Origin: Lentisphaeria bacterium
Lineage (GTDB): Bacteria; Verrucomicrobiota; Lentisphaeria; Victivallales; UBA1829
Length of the DNA stretch: 36,520 nt
Assembly: GCA_003526375.1 (NCBI GenBank)
Contig: DPDG01000082.1
Span: forward strand, 1 to 36,520
Direction: 5' to 3'
Part shown: piece after piece, positions 1 through 9,450 of the stretch
How positions within the stretch are numbered: position 1 is the stretch's first letter
Layout: each line of letters opens with the position of its first letter
The notes under the pieces: generated by a model
Told to the model about the DNA's origin: nothing
Database searches by the model: none
The model's input: only the letters and a program-made list of their open reading frames with translations
Program-made: the position numbers and the translations under genes

Positions 1-52
1 GCCAATCGTTTTGAAATTGGCTCATATAAACATAAGGGTAAAAAGGTTTTTT

Positions 53-2374
53 ATGTTTTGGCTGGACTGGATTTTAGTGTTCATTCCGTTGCTGGTCGTT
101 ATGGTAATCGGATTGAAATCTCAGAAATATGTAAAGAGCGTCGCCGACTTTCTGGCGGCGGGTCGTGTTGCCGGGCGTTATGTGATCTGTGTCGCCAGCG
201 GTGAAGCGGGAATGGGGCTGATTTCCGCTGTCGCAATGTGGGAAATGTATTATACCTGCGGATTCGCAGTCAGTTTCTGGAGCGCGATTGCGGCTCCTCT
301 GGGACTGATCTTCGGTCTGACTGGTTATTGCACTTATCGTTTCCGTGAGACAAAAGCAATGACGATGGGACAGTTCTTCGAAATCCGTTACAACAGGGCA
401 TTCCGTATTTTTGCGGCAATTCTCCAATCCATCTCCGGCGTAATCAACTATGCGATTTTTCCTGCGGTTTCTGCCCGCTGCATCATGTATTTCCTTGGGT
501 TGCCGGCTTATTTCTATATCGGAGACTGGAAATTTTCCACATTCGGGCTTCTGATGCTGTTTTTACTCGGAATTGCCGTTTGGATTGTGACCATGGGCGG
601 GCAGATCACCATTATGGTAACAGACTGCGTCCAAGGGCTTGTCTCCTATCCGCTGTATGCCGTCATCGTCGCTTATATTTTCTACCGCTTTTCATGGAAC
701 GGCGAAATGGTGCCGGCGCTGATGAATCGTGCTCCCGGGGAAAGTATGTTGAATCCTTATGATATTGAAAATCTGCGTACATTCAATCTGTTCTATGTGT
801 TTGTCGGTATTTTCAGTACCGTCTTCAATCGTATGGCATGGAGCGGTACGCAGGGATACAATGCCGCCGCCGCCAATGCGCATGAGCAGAAAATGGGCGG
901 TCTCCTGGGAACATGGCGCGCCGGTTTTTCTACCATGATGATTGTCTTGATCGCTGTCGCCGCCTTTACTTATATGACGCATATCGACTTCAAGAAAGAC
1001 GCCGATGTTGTTCACAAACAGCTTACTGCGATGACTATGGCGGAAATTGCAAGTGAACAGCCTTTTGCCGGAATCCGCGATGATGTCGAAACACTGACAA
1101 CAACGGGCACCGTGACTCCCACCTTGAAGGAGATTCTGGCGAAAGACAAAAAATTTGATCTCAGCAAACCGTTGGAGCCTTCTCAGTACAGAGAGGCAGC
1201 CCAGGCGGCTGTTGCCACTGTCGACAAGGGGAAAGCGCAGACGATTGGAACGATTTACCATCAGATGCTGGTGCCTGTTGCCATGCGTGAAATGCTTCCG
1301 ATGGGAATTACCGGTTGTCTGTGTGCGTTAATGCTTTTCCTTTGTTTGTCTACCGATACAACCTACATGCATTCCTGGGGCAGTATCATTGCACAGGATA
1401 TTATTCTGCCTCTGCGTAAAAAACCGTTTACGCCGAAACAGCAGTTGAATCTTTTGCGTTGCATCATTATTGGTGTGGCAATCTTTGCATTTCTGTTTTC
1501 GTTCTTCTTTGCCCAGATGGACTACATTCTGATGTTCTTTGCGATCACCGGCGCGATCTGGCTGGGCGGCGCGGGACCTGTCATTGTGTTCGGTCTTTAC
1601 TGGAAGCGCGGAACGACCGCCGGTGCTTTTGCGGCTCTTGCTTCCGGTTCTATTCTTGCCGTCGGAGGTATCGTTTGCCAGCAGACATGGGCAAAATATA
1701 TTTACCCGTTCCTGGAGGATATGGGCTGGGTGGAATCCGTCACGTGGTTCTTCCATACGGTTTCCAAACCGTTCAATCCCTATATCGTCTGGAACGTTAC
1801 GCCGGACAAGTTCCCCGTGAACTCGCAGGAGATTTATTTCATCGCGATGATTGTTGCGATTATTCTTTATGTTGGACTTTCTCTTCTGACCTGCCGCAAG
1901 CCGTTCAATCTGGAGCGTATGCTGCATCGTGGAGCTTATGCCGAGGGCAAAGCGTTGGAAAAGATTCCGTGGAATCGTCATACTATCATTTCAAAGTTGC
2001 TCGGCATTGACGCAAATTACACCCGCGGCGACAAGATTCTCGCATGGAGCGTATTCCTCTGGTCCTTCGGATGGAGCTTCATGATCTGTTTCGTCGGTAT
2101 CGTGATCTGGAACATCTTCTATCCGTGGCCCGACTCATGGTGGGCGATCAAATTCCATATCACCATGTTGCTCGTTCCCGGTATTGTAGCTGTGGTTTCC
2201 ACGGTCTGGTTCTCAATCGGCGGTTCGATTGACCTTTACAGGCTCTTCCAGAGACTGAAGGATAAAGAGGAAAATGATCTTGACGACGGACGGGTAGTCG
2301 GGCATGTTTCAGCCGCTGACCTCGCTTTGGTCGAAAAGGTTGAAGATTCCGAACAGTCCGCCGATAAGAAATAA
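53..2374 (+). CDS. Sodium:solute symporter (SSS family)
   Basis: An integral membrane protein of the sodium/solute symporter family, expected to import a sugar or other small solute with Na+. The protein is about 773 residues with some 13-14 hydrophobic segments, starting with one at residues 3-21. Seen directly: the typical N-terminal run of helices and an AGR-rich early loop (DFLAAGRVAGRY). A hydrophilic insert at roughly residues 308-403 (HIDFKKDADV to GTIYHQMLV) sits between helices and makes the protein longer than the usual 500-600 residue members. I chose ATG 53 because AAAAGG lies just upstream; a TTG at 11 in the same frame has no clear ribosome site and may only look like a start because the window begins there. 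The gene is convergent with the CoA-transferase/beta-galactosidase pair, so a galactoside or its product is a plausible but unproven substrate. Confidence 0.85.
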   Translation: MFWLDWILVFIPLLVVMVIGLKSQKYVKSVADFLAAGRVAGRYVICVASGEAGMGLISAVAMWEMYYTCGFAVSFWSAIAAPLGLIFGLTGYCTYRFRETKAMTMGQFFEIRYNRAFRIFAAILQSISGVINYAIFPAVSARCIMYFLGLPAYFYIGDWKFSTFGLLMLFLLGIAVWIVTMGGQITIMVTDCVQGLVSYPLYAVIVAYIFYRFSWNGEMVPALMNRAPGESMLNPYDIENLRTFNLFYVFVGIFSTVFNRMAWSGTQGYNAAAANAHEQKMGGLLGTWRAGFSTMMIVLIAVAAFTYMTHIDFKKDADVVHKQLTAMTMAEIASEQPFAGIRDDVETLTTTGTVTPTLKEILAKDKKFDLSKPLEPSQYREAAQAAVATVDKGKAQTIGTIYHQMLVPVAMREMLPMGITGCLCALMLFLCLSTDTTYMHSWGSIIAQDIILPLRKKPFTPKQQLNLLRCIIIGVAIFAFLFSFFFAQMDYILMFFAITGAIWLGGAGPVIVFGLYWKRGTTAGAFAALASGSILAVGGIVCQQTWAKYIYPFLEDMGWVESVTWFFHTVSKPFNPYIVWNVTPDKFPVNSQEIYFIAMIVAIILYVGLSLLTCRKPFNLERMLHRGAYAEGKALEKIPWNRHTIISKLLGIDANYTRGDKILAWSVFLWSFGWSFMICFVGIVIWNIFYPWPDSWWAIKFHITMLLVPGIVAVVSTVWFSIGGSIDLYRLFQRLKDKEENDLDDGRVVGHVSAADLALVEKVEDSEQSADKK

Positions 2375-2407
2375 GCGGTATTTCAGCCCCGCGTCATGCG
2401 GGGCGAT

Positions 2408-2452
2408 AAAAAAGACAGGAGACCGGCAGATGCCTTCTCCTGTCTTTTTTTT
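2408..2452. terminator. Bidirectional intrinsic terminator
   Basis: A 9-bp perfect stem, GACAGGAGA at 2414-2422 with TCTCCTGTC at 2436-2444, is preceded by a run of A and followed by eight T. It therefore reads as a U-tailed hairpin from both strands. It lies between the convergent symporter (stop 2374) and CoA-transferase (stop 2498) genes and should terminate both. Confidence 0.85.
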
Positions 2453-2497
2453 ATATCCGGATGCAAGAAAACGCGTGAGTTTGTCTTACTGCCTGAA

Positions 2498-3826
2498 TCA
2501 GTTCTTTTTCAACATTTTGCGGCTCTTGCGGTAGAGGAAGAATTTGCCGAACCGTTCAAACGCTGCTTTTTCCAGTTCTTCCCGGTGGTCCGGATGCGCA
2601 ATCTCTATCAGAAGAGCGGCGCGCTCCTGAAGCGATTTGCCGTAAAGGTCCACGATGCCGTATTCCGTGATGACATAATGCACCAGATGGCGCGGCGTCG
2701 TGATCCCGGCTCCCGGAGTCAGGGTCGGGACGATTTTGCTCTTGCCTTTGTTGGTCTGGGAGGAAATTGCGATGATGCCTTTGCCGTTTCTGGAGCGGTT
2801 TGCCCCGTAAACGAAGTCCAGCTGCCCGCCGATGCCGGAATACATCGAGGTGCCGATGGAGTCGGCGGCAATCTGCCCCGTCAGATCGATCTCAAGGGCG
2901 GAGTTGATTGCCACGACATTATCGTTCTGCGAAATGATGAACGGATCGTTCGTGTAGCCGATATCTTTCATCAGCACCAGCGGATTGTCATTGATGAAAT
3001 CATAGAATTTGCGTGACCCCATCATGAAACTGGTAACCAGTTTACCGGTGTCGATCTGCTTGCGTTCGCCGTTGATGATTCCGTTTTCCACGAGCGGCAT
3101 GACGTTGTCGGAAAACATTTCCGTGTGAATGCCGAGGTCCTTGTGCCCGCTGAGCTGTGAAAGAATCGCGTTCGGAATGGAACCGATGCCCATCTGGAGA
3201 CAGGCACCGTCGTCGATCAGTTCCGCGCAGTTGCGCCCGATCGTGATGTCGAGCGGTCCCGACGGCGGATAAAGGACTTCGGGCAGGGGCTGTGTCGCAA
3301 TGACGGCATAGTCAATCTTGCTGTAAGGAATCAGCGCGTCGCCAAGTGTGCGTGGGGACGAACTGTCTATGATCGCTATGACTTTTTTGGCGGTCATGAC
3401 CGCCGAGAGCGTAATGTCGACGGAGACGCCCAGCGAGACATACCCGTGGCGGTCCGGCGGCGTGACCTTGATCATGGCGACATCGCATTTGAGCCGTCCC
3501 GAACGGAACAGATTCTGTGTATCGCTCAATCCTACCGGCAGGTAGTCCGCGAATCCGGCATGAACCGCCCTGCGGTTGTTTTCACCGACGAAAAACAGGT
3601 CATTGACGAAGATCCCCGCGTATTTTTCCTCCATATAAGGCGCGGGACCGAATGTCATGAGCTGGAGAATGCGGACATTTTCAAACTCATGACAGTCGGC
3701 GCGGCGGCAGAGGGCGTTCAGGAGAGTTTCCGGCGTATTGGCGAATCCGCTCAAATAGATCAGATCACCTGATTTCACCACACTTACAGCCTCATCTGCG
3801 GTTACTGTCTTCGGAATTTTCCTCAT
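2498..3826 (-). CDS. Acetyl-CoA hydrolase/transferase family CoA-transferase
   Basis: A class I CoA-transferase of the acetate/butyrate/4-hydroxybutyrate group, about 442 residues, the normal length. It would move CoA between acyl-CoAs and carboxylates in the cytoplasm, for example releasing acetate. Seen: N-terminal SGDLIYLSGFANTPETLLNAL; the conserved IHTEMFSD segment with the likely catalytic Glu at residue 236; and the C-terminal GIGGQLDFVYGA signature. I chose ATG 3826 over the in-frame ATG at 3844 because GAGGGTGA sits at good spacing before 3826. The gene follows the beta-galactosidase stop by about 20 nt, so the two are almost certainly one transcript. The acyl group used cannot be read from sequence. 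Coupling to sugar fermentation to acetate is inference. Confidence 0.88.
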   Translation of the reverse strand: MRKIPKTVTADEAVSVVKSGDLIYLSGFANTPETLLNALCRRADCHEFENVRILQLMTFGPAPYMEEKYAGIFVNDLFFVGENNRRAVHAGFADYLPVGLSDTQNLFRSGRLKCDVAMIKVTPPDRHGYVSLGVSVDITLSAVMTAKKVIAIIDSSSPRTLGDALIPYSKIDYAVIATQPLPEVLYPPSGPLDITIGRNCAELIDDGACLQMGIGSIPNAILSQLSGHKDLGIHTEMFSDNVMPLVENGIINGERKQIDTGKLVTSFMMGSRKFYDFINDNPLVLMKDIGYTNDPFIISQNDNVVAINSALEIDLTGQIAADSIGTSMYSGIGGQLDFVYGANRSRNGKGIIAISSQTNKGKSKIVPTLTPGAGITTPRHLVHYVITEYGIVDLYGKSLQERAALLIEIAHPDHREELEKAAFERFGKFFLYRKSRKMLKKN

Positions 3827-3847
3827 AAAATCACCCTCATGCATCCA

Positions 3848-6800
3848 TTAAATCATTTTGAAAAAAGAGATATCGTTCAGTTCGTTCGGGCGGAATCCGC
3901 GGAACTTCATGCCGAAGCGGAACGGCTCTGCCGGGATCTGGTATTTTTCCGGCAGATACGGACCGCAGGAGGATGAACCGATTCCCTGCTGTTTCCAGTC
4001 GAGATTCAGGCAGATGTTTTCGCCTTCTTCAATCTCGTGCGGGTGTTTCGCCGCCTCAATTGCTTCGGGGGTGAAACGGTGCGCACTGAAGTTGAAGAGC
4101 ATTCCGTCCAAGCCCGTCACGGCGAAGCCCGCCATGTGGAGATCGTAGAATGCGGCGCGCCGGACCTCGCTGCGGTTGCCGTTTTCCTGCGGATAAGTGT
4201 ATTCCGTGGAAAGAGAGTCCACGCCCGCTTTGTAGAGACCGACTCTCTGCGCCTCTCTGGTATCGACGTAGGACTCGCCCGGCCCGAGACCGAACCACTG
4301 GACATTGTCCATCGCTTCCGGCAATGCGAGCTGGAAACCGAGACGTGGGAAGGGCGGCATGCCTTCTCCGACCGGTTTGCCGGAGAGCTCAAGCGTATAG
4401 GAACCGTCCGGCAGAAAACGGTAGACATATTCACATTCGATTCCCCACTGGAGAACCGGAGGCGCAACACGTGTTATGACCCTGACCGTTGCTGTTGCAG
4501 GATCGAATGCAACGTCTCTGACGCTGTGCGTCAATTGATGGTAATATGCGGCTTTCCATTTCGCCGCCATGCCTGCGCCGCTGCGGTCATTGTCCGTGGT
4601 TGCGCGGAAGATGTTGAGTTTCGGTCCGGCTTCGAGAAGCGGAAGCCCGTCAATCATCCAGTTGGCGATGGTGCCGGAATGCCTGTCAAACTCGAAGAAT
4701 GTCTCATCCGCCGCAATATAGAGGAAATTTTCGTCCTCATCCATCTCGACGACCGCCCGGCTCCTGCTGACGGAGGGCTTTTTCGCCGCCGCCTTGACCG
4801 GAAGCGCAAGCTGTCCCCATGCGATTTCATGCCCGCAGCGTGCCCAGAGGGTATCCATGCCGAGCAGGAAGCTGATGTTCAGGAAATATTCCGCGCCGGG
4901 TTTCGGATTTTCCGGCATGACGAACGGAATCACGACATCTTCATTGGAACGCGCCTTGATCTTGAGCGGGGCGATGGTGCCGGACTGAATCACGGTTCCG
5001 TTCTCGCTGACGCTCCACACCACATTCAGGTGTTCAAGCGTGATGAAATCATAATGATTCGCGACGTTGACAATGCCCTTTTTCAGATTTTTCGCAGTGA
5101 CGCGAACCGGAGCAATGACTTTTTTGAGCTCGACCAGACCCGGCGACGCGCTTTTGTCCGGGAACACCAAACCGTCTGCGATGAAATTGCCGTCATTGGG
5201 CGTGTCGCCGAAATCGCCGCCGTATGCGAAGTATTCACATCCGTCTTCGTCCTGCGTGCGGATTCCGTGATCGCACCACTCCCATACAAAACCGCCCTGG
5301 ATTTCCTTGTGTGCGTAAAATGTCTGCCAGTAGTCCTCCAGCCCGCCGGGACCGTTACCCATTGCATGAGCGTATTCACAGAGAAGATAAGGCTTTTTCG
5401 AAGGCTTGCAGCGTTCGGGGATGATGGTATCGACGATGAATTCCGGCGCGGAATACATCGTGCTGACGACGTCCGCCGTTTCCGCCATCTGGTCACGCTC
5501 ATAATGGACAAGACGCGTATTGTCGCGTTTCTTTGTCCATGCATACATTTTCTTATGGTTGATGCCGTAGCCGGCTTCGTTTCCGAGCGACCAGAAAATG
5601 ATCGACGCATGATTCTTGAACGCTTCCACCATTCTCTGCATACGGTCGACACACGCCCGTTCCCATTCCGGCCACATGGACGGGTTCTTTCCCTCTTCGT
5701 AGCCGAATCCGTGGGATTCCAGATCGGCTTCGCACATCACGTAAAGCCCGTAGCGGTCGCAGATTTCATAGAACATCTCGCTGTCCGGATAGTGGCAGGT
5801 GCGGATGGCGTTGATGTTGTGGCGCTTCATCTGAAGAATGTCTTCCATGATCGAATCATACGTTACGGCACGTCCGAGATCGGTCTGGAACTCGTGGCGG
5901 TTGACGCCGCGGAGCATGACCGGGACGCCGTTGACAAGGAAGTTGCCGTTTTTGAGTTCCATCGTGCGGAACCCGATCCTGAGACTCTTGTATTCAATCA
6001 CTCCATAGCTGTTTTTCAGAGTCAGGAGCAGAGTATAGAGGTCGGGCGTTTCCGCGCTCCATTTCATGACATCCCTGACTTCCGCTTCGAGACGCACCTT
6101 TGCGCTTTTCGCCTCTTTGACGCTCGTTTTCGCAGAAAGAGGTTTCTTGAAAACGGAACGTCCGCACTTGTCGAACAGCTCGGCTTCCACAACGAGGTCC
6201 CGGACATCTTTCTCCATCCAGTTTCTTACTTCGATTTCGAGTTCAAGGATTCCGTTTTTGTATTTTTTGTCCAGAAGCGGTTTCGCGAAAATATCGAACA
6301 GGTCCACTTCAGGGAGCGCCATGACGGATACGTCACGGAAGATACCGCTCAGCCACCACATGTCCTGATCCTCCAGATAGGTTCCGTCGGACCACTGGAG
6401 CACCTGAACCGTGATGCGGTTCAAGCCGACCTGCGCGATATCGGTGATGTCGAATTCCGCGGGATTGCGGCTGCCTTTGCTCATGCCGGCAAGCTGCCCG
6501 TTGATCCAGACATACATGAAAGAATCGACGCCGTCGAATTTGAGCATGATACGGCGGTCCTGCCATGATTCATCAATCTCGAACTCGCGGATATAGCATC
6601 CGGTCGGATTTTCGGAGGGTACAAACGGCGGGTTCACCGGAATCGGATAATTGATATTCGTGTAATGAGGATTGCCGTAGCCTTTCATCTGCCAGTTGCT
6701 CGGGACAACGATATCGTCCCATTCGGAACAGTCGAAATCCTCCTCGAAGAAATCTTCCGGCAGAGTGTCCGGCCCGGTGAAATATTCGAATTTCCATGCT

Positions 6801-6943
6801 CCGTTAAGCAGTTTGAAATAAGGAGAAGCGGAACGTTCGCCGGTTATGGCATCATCTTTGTCGTCAAACGGCGGATAAACCGTATGTCCGTCCATTTTAT
6901 TGATTCCGACGAGCTTCTGATTTTCCCAATCGTTCATATTCAT
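3848..6943 (-). CDS. lacZ: Beta-galactosidase, GH2 (LacZ type)
   Basis: Cytoplasmic (no signal peptide) GH2 beta-galactosidase of 1031 residues, essentially the length of E. coli LacZ. Domains in order: sugar-binding jelly roll (about 40-215), Ig-like domain (about 217-325), TIM barrel (about 327-620), DUF4981-type sandwich (about 635-725) and the beta-galactosidase small-chain domain (about 745-1020). Seen: VMLRGVNRHEF and IRTCHYPD of the barrel; acid/base Glu 456 in SLGNEAGYG; nucleophile Glu 523 in LLCEYAHAMGN; and NIFRATTDND and WFGLGPGESY in the C-terminal domain. It hydrolyses terminal beta-galactosides. Two Met codons compete for the start: AAAGGG is 3 nt from ATG 6943 but 9 nt from ATG 6937, so the protein may begin two residues later. 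It heads a two-gene transcript with the CoA-transferase. The exact natural substrate is unknown. Confidence 0.95.
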   Translation of the reverse strand: MNMNDWENQKLVGINKMDGHTVYPPFDDKDDAITGERSASPYFKLLNGAWKFEYFTGPDTLPEDFFEEDFDCSEWDDIVVPSNWQMKGYGNPHYTNINYPIPVNPPFVPSENPTGCYIREFEIDESWQDRRIMLKFDGVDSFMYVWINGQLAGMSKGSRNPAEFDITDIAQVGLNRITVQVLQWSDGTYLEDQDMWWLSGIFRDVSVMALPEVDLFDIFAKPLLDKKYKNGILELEIEVRNWMEKDVRDLVVEAELFDKCGRSVFKKPLSAKTSVKEAKSAKVRLEAEVRDVMKWSAETPDLYTLLLTLKNSYGVIEYKSLRIGFRTMELKNGNFLVNGVPVMLRGVNRHEFQTDLGRAVTYDSIMEDILQMKRHNINAIRTCHYPDSEMFYEICDRYGLYVMCEADLESHGFGYEEGKNPSMWPEWERACVDRMQRMVEAFKNHASIIFWSLGNEAGYGINHKKMYAWTKKRDNTRLVHYERDQMAETADVVSTMYSAPEFIVDTIIPERCKPSKKPYLLCEYAHAMGNGPGGLEDYWQTFYAHKEIQGGFVWEWCDHGIRTQDEDGCEYFAYGGDFGDTPNDGNFIADGLVFPDKSASPGLVELKKVIAPVRVTAKNLKKGIVNVANHYDFITLEHLNVVWSVSENGTVIQSGTIAPLKIKARSNEDVVIPFVMPENPKPGAEYFLNISFLLGMDTLWARCGHEIAWGQLALPVKAAAKKPSVSRSRAVVEMDEDENFLYIAADETFFEFDRHSGTIANWMIDGLPLLEAGPKLNIFRATTDNDRSGAGMAAKWKAAYYHQLTHSVRDVAFDPATATVRVITRVAPPVLQWGIECEYVYRFLPDGSYTLELSGKPVGEGMPPFPRLGFQLALPEAMDNVQWFGLGPGESYVDTREAQRVGLYKAGVDSLSTEYTYPQENGNRSEVRRAAFYDLHMAGFAVTGLDGMLFNFSAHRFTPEAIEAAKHPHEIEEGENICLNLDWKQQGIGSSSCGPYLPEKYQIPAEPFRFGMKFRGFRPNELNDISFFKMI

Positions 6944-7517
6944 TTACCCTTTTATTTTCTTGTTTGCAGGACAGTTCCGGTAAAGATATTCCCGCACAGG
7001 GCAAATTACAAATGAATTCAACTTTATTTTGAATAAAAAGCGCAGATATCGGCAACATGCCCGTCAGGATTTCCGGAACCGGGACTAGATTGCGGCGGAA
7101 TAGACAACATCTCATAAGCAGCGAAACCGTTGGCAGGAAGACACTGATTCCAGAAAACAGTGTTTCAGAACTATAAAACGGTTTTTCCCATATCGGGAAA
7201 AGCTCTTCTGTTGCGCAGAGTGCCCGGAGATATGCCGGTTTCCCGCCGGAATGCCGCATGCATAATTCGGCATCAGGCTACGTTTCAATAACCCACCCGA
7301 TGCAGAACATGCGGGAGTGCGAAAACGCATAAAGCGTGAAGCAAGCATAAAAGAGCACGAAATTAGATTTCATTCACCACCCTATTTTGAAATATTAAAA
7401 ATATAGGGGGCATAATAATTTTCTCTCCAATTTCTATTATCTATTTCTTGAAATCATTGTTACGCAGATTTAGTATTAAAACTAGAAAATCACCTAAGGG
7501 TGTAGAGGAGAATGGAC
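6944..7517. other. Non-coding divergent intergenic region
   Basis: This gap of about 570 bases separates lacZ (-) from the GntR-type regulator (+). I see no convincing gene in it. It holds an imperfect inverted repeat (CCCTAT at 7380-7385 with ATAGGG at 7403-7408) and candidate sigma-70 promoters for the regulator. Around 7100-7300 the plus strand gives weak, stop-interrupted resemblance to an AraC-type C-terminal helix region, too degraded to call. The minus-strand promoter for lacZ was not confidently located. Confidence 0.6.
7448..7476 (+). promoter_or_regulatory. Candidate sigma-70 promoter for the GntR-SBP regulator
   Basis: TTGAAA at 7448-7453 and TAGTAT at 7471-7476 are separated by 17 nt, placing a start site about 35 nt before the coding start. 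An alternative upstream pair, TTGAAA at 7387-7392 with CATAAT at 7411-7416 (18 nt spacer), overlaps the inverted repeat at 7380-7408. Choosing between them needs transcript mapping. Confidence 0.45.
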
Positions 7518-8792
7518 ATGGCAAATAAAGCGGAATGCATCGCGCGTGAACTGCACAAAAGAATGGCAGGAATGAATTGTGGCGAAAAACTGCCATCGGA
7601 ATCTCAGCTTGTCCGGGAGTTCGGTATTGCCAAAATGACTGCTGCACATGTTTTGAATCTGCTGGTTCAGCAACATCTGGCGGAGAGAATTCCCGGACGC
7701 GGGACTTTTGTTGCGAAGCAACGGCACCAGACGATAAGCGTCATTGGCGGCTGCGCCTCATTTTTTGATGTGCTGAACAGTCTTGTCATGAAAAGGTTCC
7801 CGGATGTGTCGCTGCAACGCTCTGCCGATCCCAATGCAGAGCTGATTCGAGCCGTAACGAATATGCCATTTGCATATGAAACCATGTTTGCGCCATTACC
7901 GGATGAAATGATATTCCGGCTCAAATCCGAAGGGCGCTTTTTTCCTTTTGCCTTTGACATTCATGCACAGGACGGCTTGATTTACGGTATCCCCGCCTTT
8001 TTCTCACCGGTCGTTGTCGCGTGGAACAGAAATCTCATGCGCAGAATTGAGCCGCATTTTGAACCTCGGATGCTGACACAGGAATCTTTCCCTGTCCTCT
8101 GCCGCAAAGCCAGAGAACAAGGATGGAATGGATTCGGTGATATTTATTCACGGCTTTTGATTACGACCGCAATTCTAGCTGCCGCCATGTTGCGTAATGA
8201 TGACACAGTCGTCAACAGGGCATTGGAACTTGTGCTTCCCTGGTTTCAGTACAGAGTTCCACATGAAAACTTCACTTCCGGTCAAACCCTCTTCGAATTT
8301 TTGCCACGGAACCGTCTACAGTACTATATGGGGCAGGGAATAGATTTTGAACTGGCTCCGTTTCCCTCTTTTTTCAATCAAAAGGTCTTGCCTTTTATCT
8401 CGGAATCCCTCTGTGTCGGCAGGCAGGCGCAGAACAAGGAAAAATTTTTCAAAATCTGCGAATATACTCTTTCGCCGGAGTTTCAGCAGGCAATGTGCAA
8501 TATTTACCAGGGGCTTTCCGTAGACAGGACAATTACGGTATCTCTGATGGAGATCCGTTCTTACCGGGATGATTTTTATTTTACAGGTCTCAACCAGATC
8601 AGGCTGATGAATTATTTTTTCCCTGCCGCATTCAACCGGGAGCTGCATCTGCTGTATGATTCCTTCCAGCAGAATTCAATTTCCGGTGAGGATTTCCGGC
8701 GAGAACTGGAACAGCGGTATAAGGAGATCATGCGCAAGGAGGAAAATACCCAGCAACTATGGGCCAATATGCACAATCTTCTTCAGGAATGA
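7518..8792 (+). CDS. GntR-family regulator fused to a solute-binding-protein-like domain
   Basis: A cytoplasmic transcription factor of about 424 residues. Residues 5-68 form a GntR winged helix-turn-helix (GEKLPSESQLVREFGIAKM, then LLVQQHLAERIPGRGTFVA). The rest resembles a family 1 extracellular solute-binding protein without a signal peptide: GLIYGIPAFFSPVVVAWNRN matches the region where such proteins have YGIP...YYN, and a late segment ending SPEFQQAM matches their C-terminal helix. The bound ligand is presumably a sugar, which would control DNA binding (inference). I chose ATG 7518 because AGGAG at 7506-7510 is 7 nt upstream; ATG 7512 is too close. It is the first gene of cluster A and is divergent from lacZ, so it may regulate either or both. 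The SBP-like domain is called from motif order and is less certain than the HTH. Confidence 0.82.
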   Translation: MANKAECIARELHKRMAGMNCGEKLPSESQLVREFGIAKMTAAHVLNLLVQQHLAERIPGRGTFVAKQRHQTISVIGGCASFFDVLNSLVMKRFPDVSLQRSADPNAELIRAVTNMPFAYETMFAPLPDEMIFRLKSEGRFFPFAFDIHAQDGLIYGIPAFFSPVVVAWNRNLMRRIEPHFEPRMLTQESFPVLCRKAREQGWNGFGDIYSRLLITTAILAAAMLRNDDTVVNRALELVLPWFQYRVPHENFTSGQTLFEFLPRNRLQYYMGQGIDFELAPFPSFFNQKVLPFISESLCVGRQAQNKEKFFKICEYTLSPEFQQAMCNIYQGLSVDRTITVSLMEIRSYRDDFYFTGLNQIRLMNYFFPAAFNRELHLLYDSFQQNSISGEDFRRELEQRYKEIMRKEENTQQLWANMHNLLQE

Positions 8793-8858
8793 CAATGAAA
8801 TTCCAATCAGGAAATGATACAACAAAAACACATTACTTAAAAAAAGGAGTAAAAGCAA

Positions 8859-9392
8859 ATGAAAAAACAGATTCTTGTTCTGTCGGCACTCGTCACTCTC
8901 TCTGCATTGGCGGAACCGATTAATCTGCAAATGCCATTCAAAGCAGGACGTAAAACCACTGTCGCATGGTGGGAAAGCAAAAACTGTGAACTTGTTACGG
9001 AAAAAGACGGAACGGCGGTCAAAATGCCGAATGGGCAGGGTATCCGGTTCAAAGATGCAATTCCCGGAAAAGCTGGAGACAGACTGGCTTATGAAATAAC
9101 CTTGAAAAAGAAAGCAGGCAACCTTTCGGTTCGTCTGGCGCTGTGGAGCAAGGAAGGTCATATCGGAGAGGTTGTCGGTTTTCCGTGCGGAATCTGGAAT
9201 CCTGAAAGATCGAAAGCCACATCCGAATATACCACGTTCAAAGGCGAGATTATGCTCAAGGATGCGGACAAGCCGGACAAGAAAGGAATCATGCGTAAAG
9301 TCAACCGTTTCTATCTTACCATTTACGCTCATACCGATTCCAGAGATGTTGTCGTCAAAGATATAAAAATCAACCTCATCCCGAAACAATGA
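8859..9392 (+). CDS. Small secreted protein, possible carbohydrate-binding beta-sandwich
   Basis: A 177-residue exported protein. Residues 1-18 are a clear signal peptide (MKKQILVLSALVTLSALA), with likely cleavage before EPINL. The mature part is a single domain rich in beta-strand pattern: a tryptophan pair (VAWWES), GDRLAYEITLKKKAGN, LSVRLALWSKEGHIG and a final VVVKDIKINLIPKQ. This strand order resembles CBM4/9-like or related jelly-roll domains that bind glycans, but I cannot assign a family. AGGAG stands upstream at good spacing. It lies 66 nt after the regulator and 58 nt before a pseudopilin-like gene and probably shares their transcript. Function is unknown; a periplasmic or cell-surface glycan-binding role is an inference from context. 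Confidence 0.7.
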   Translation: MKKQILVLSALVTLSALAEPINLQMPFKAGRKTTVAWWESKNCELVTEKDGTAVKMPNGQGIRFKDAIPGKAGDRLAYEITLKKKAGNLSVRLALWSKEGHIGEVVGFPCGIWNPERSKATSEYTTFKGEIMLKDADKPDKKGIMRKVNRFYLTIYAHTDSRDVVVKDIKINLIPKQ

Positions 9393-9450
9393 TCGTTCTT
9401 TCATTTCTGCCACAGAAAATCGGTTTTCCGAATATAGAAAGAGATGCGCC

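Noticed and set aside
4037..6568. 843-codon open frame antisense to lacZ
   Set aside because: The opposite strand encodes a full-length GH2 enzyme with both catalytic Glu residues. The antisense frame has no recognisable domain and is a codon-bias shadow.
7112..7348. 78-codon minus-strand frame in the lacZ-GntR gap
   Set aside because: No ribosome site, no domain and a Cys/Ser/Arg-rich random-looking composition.
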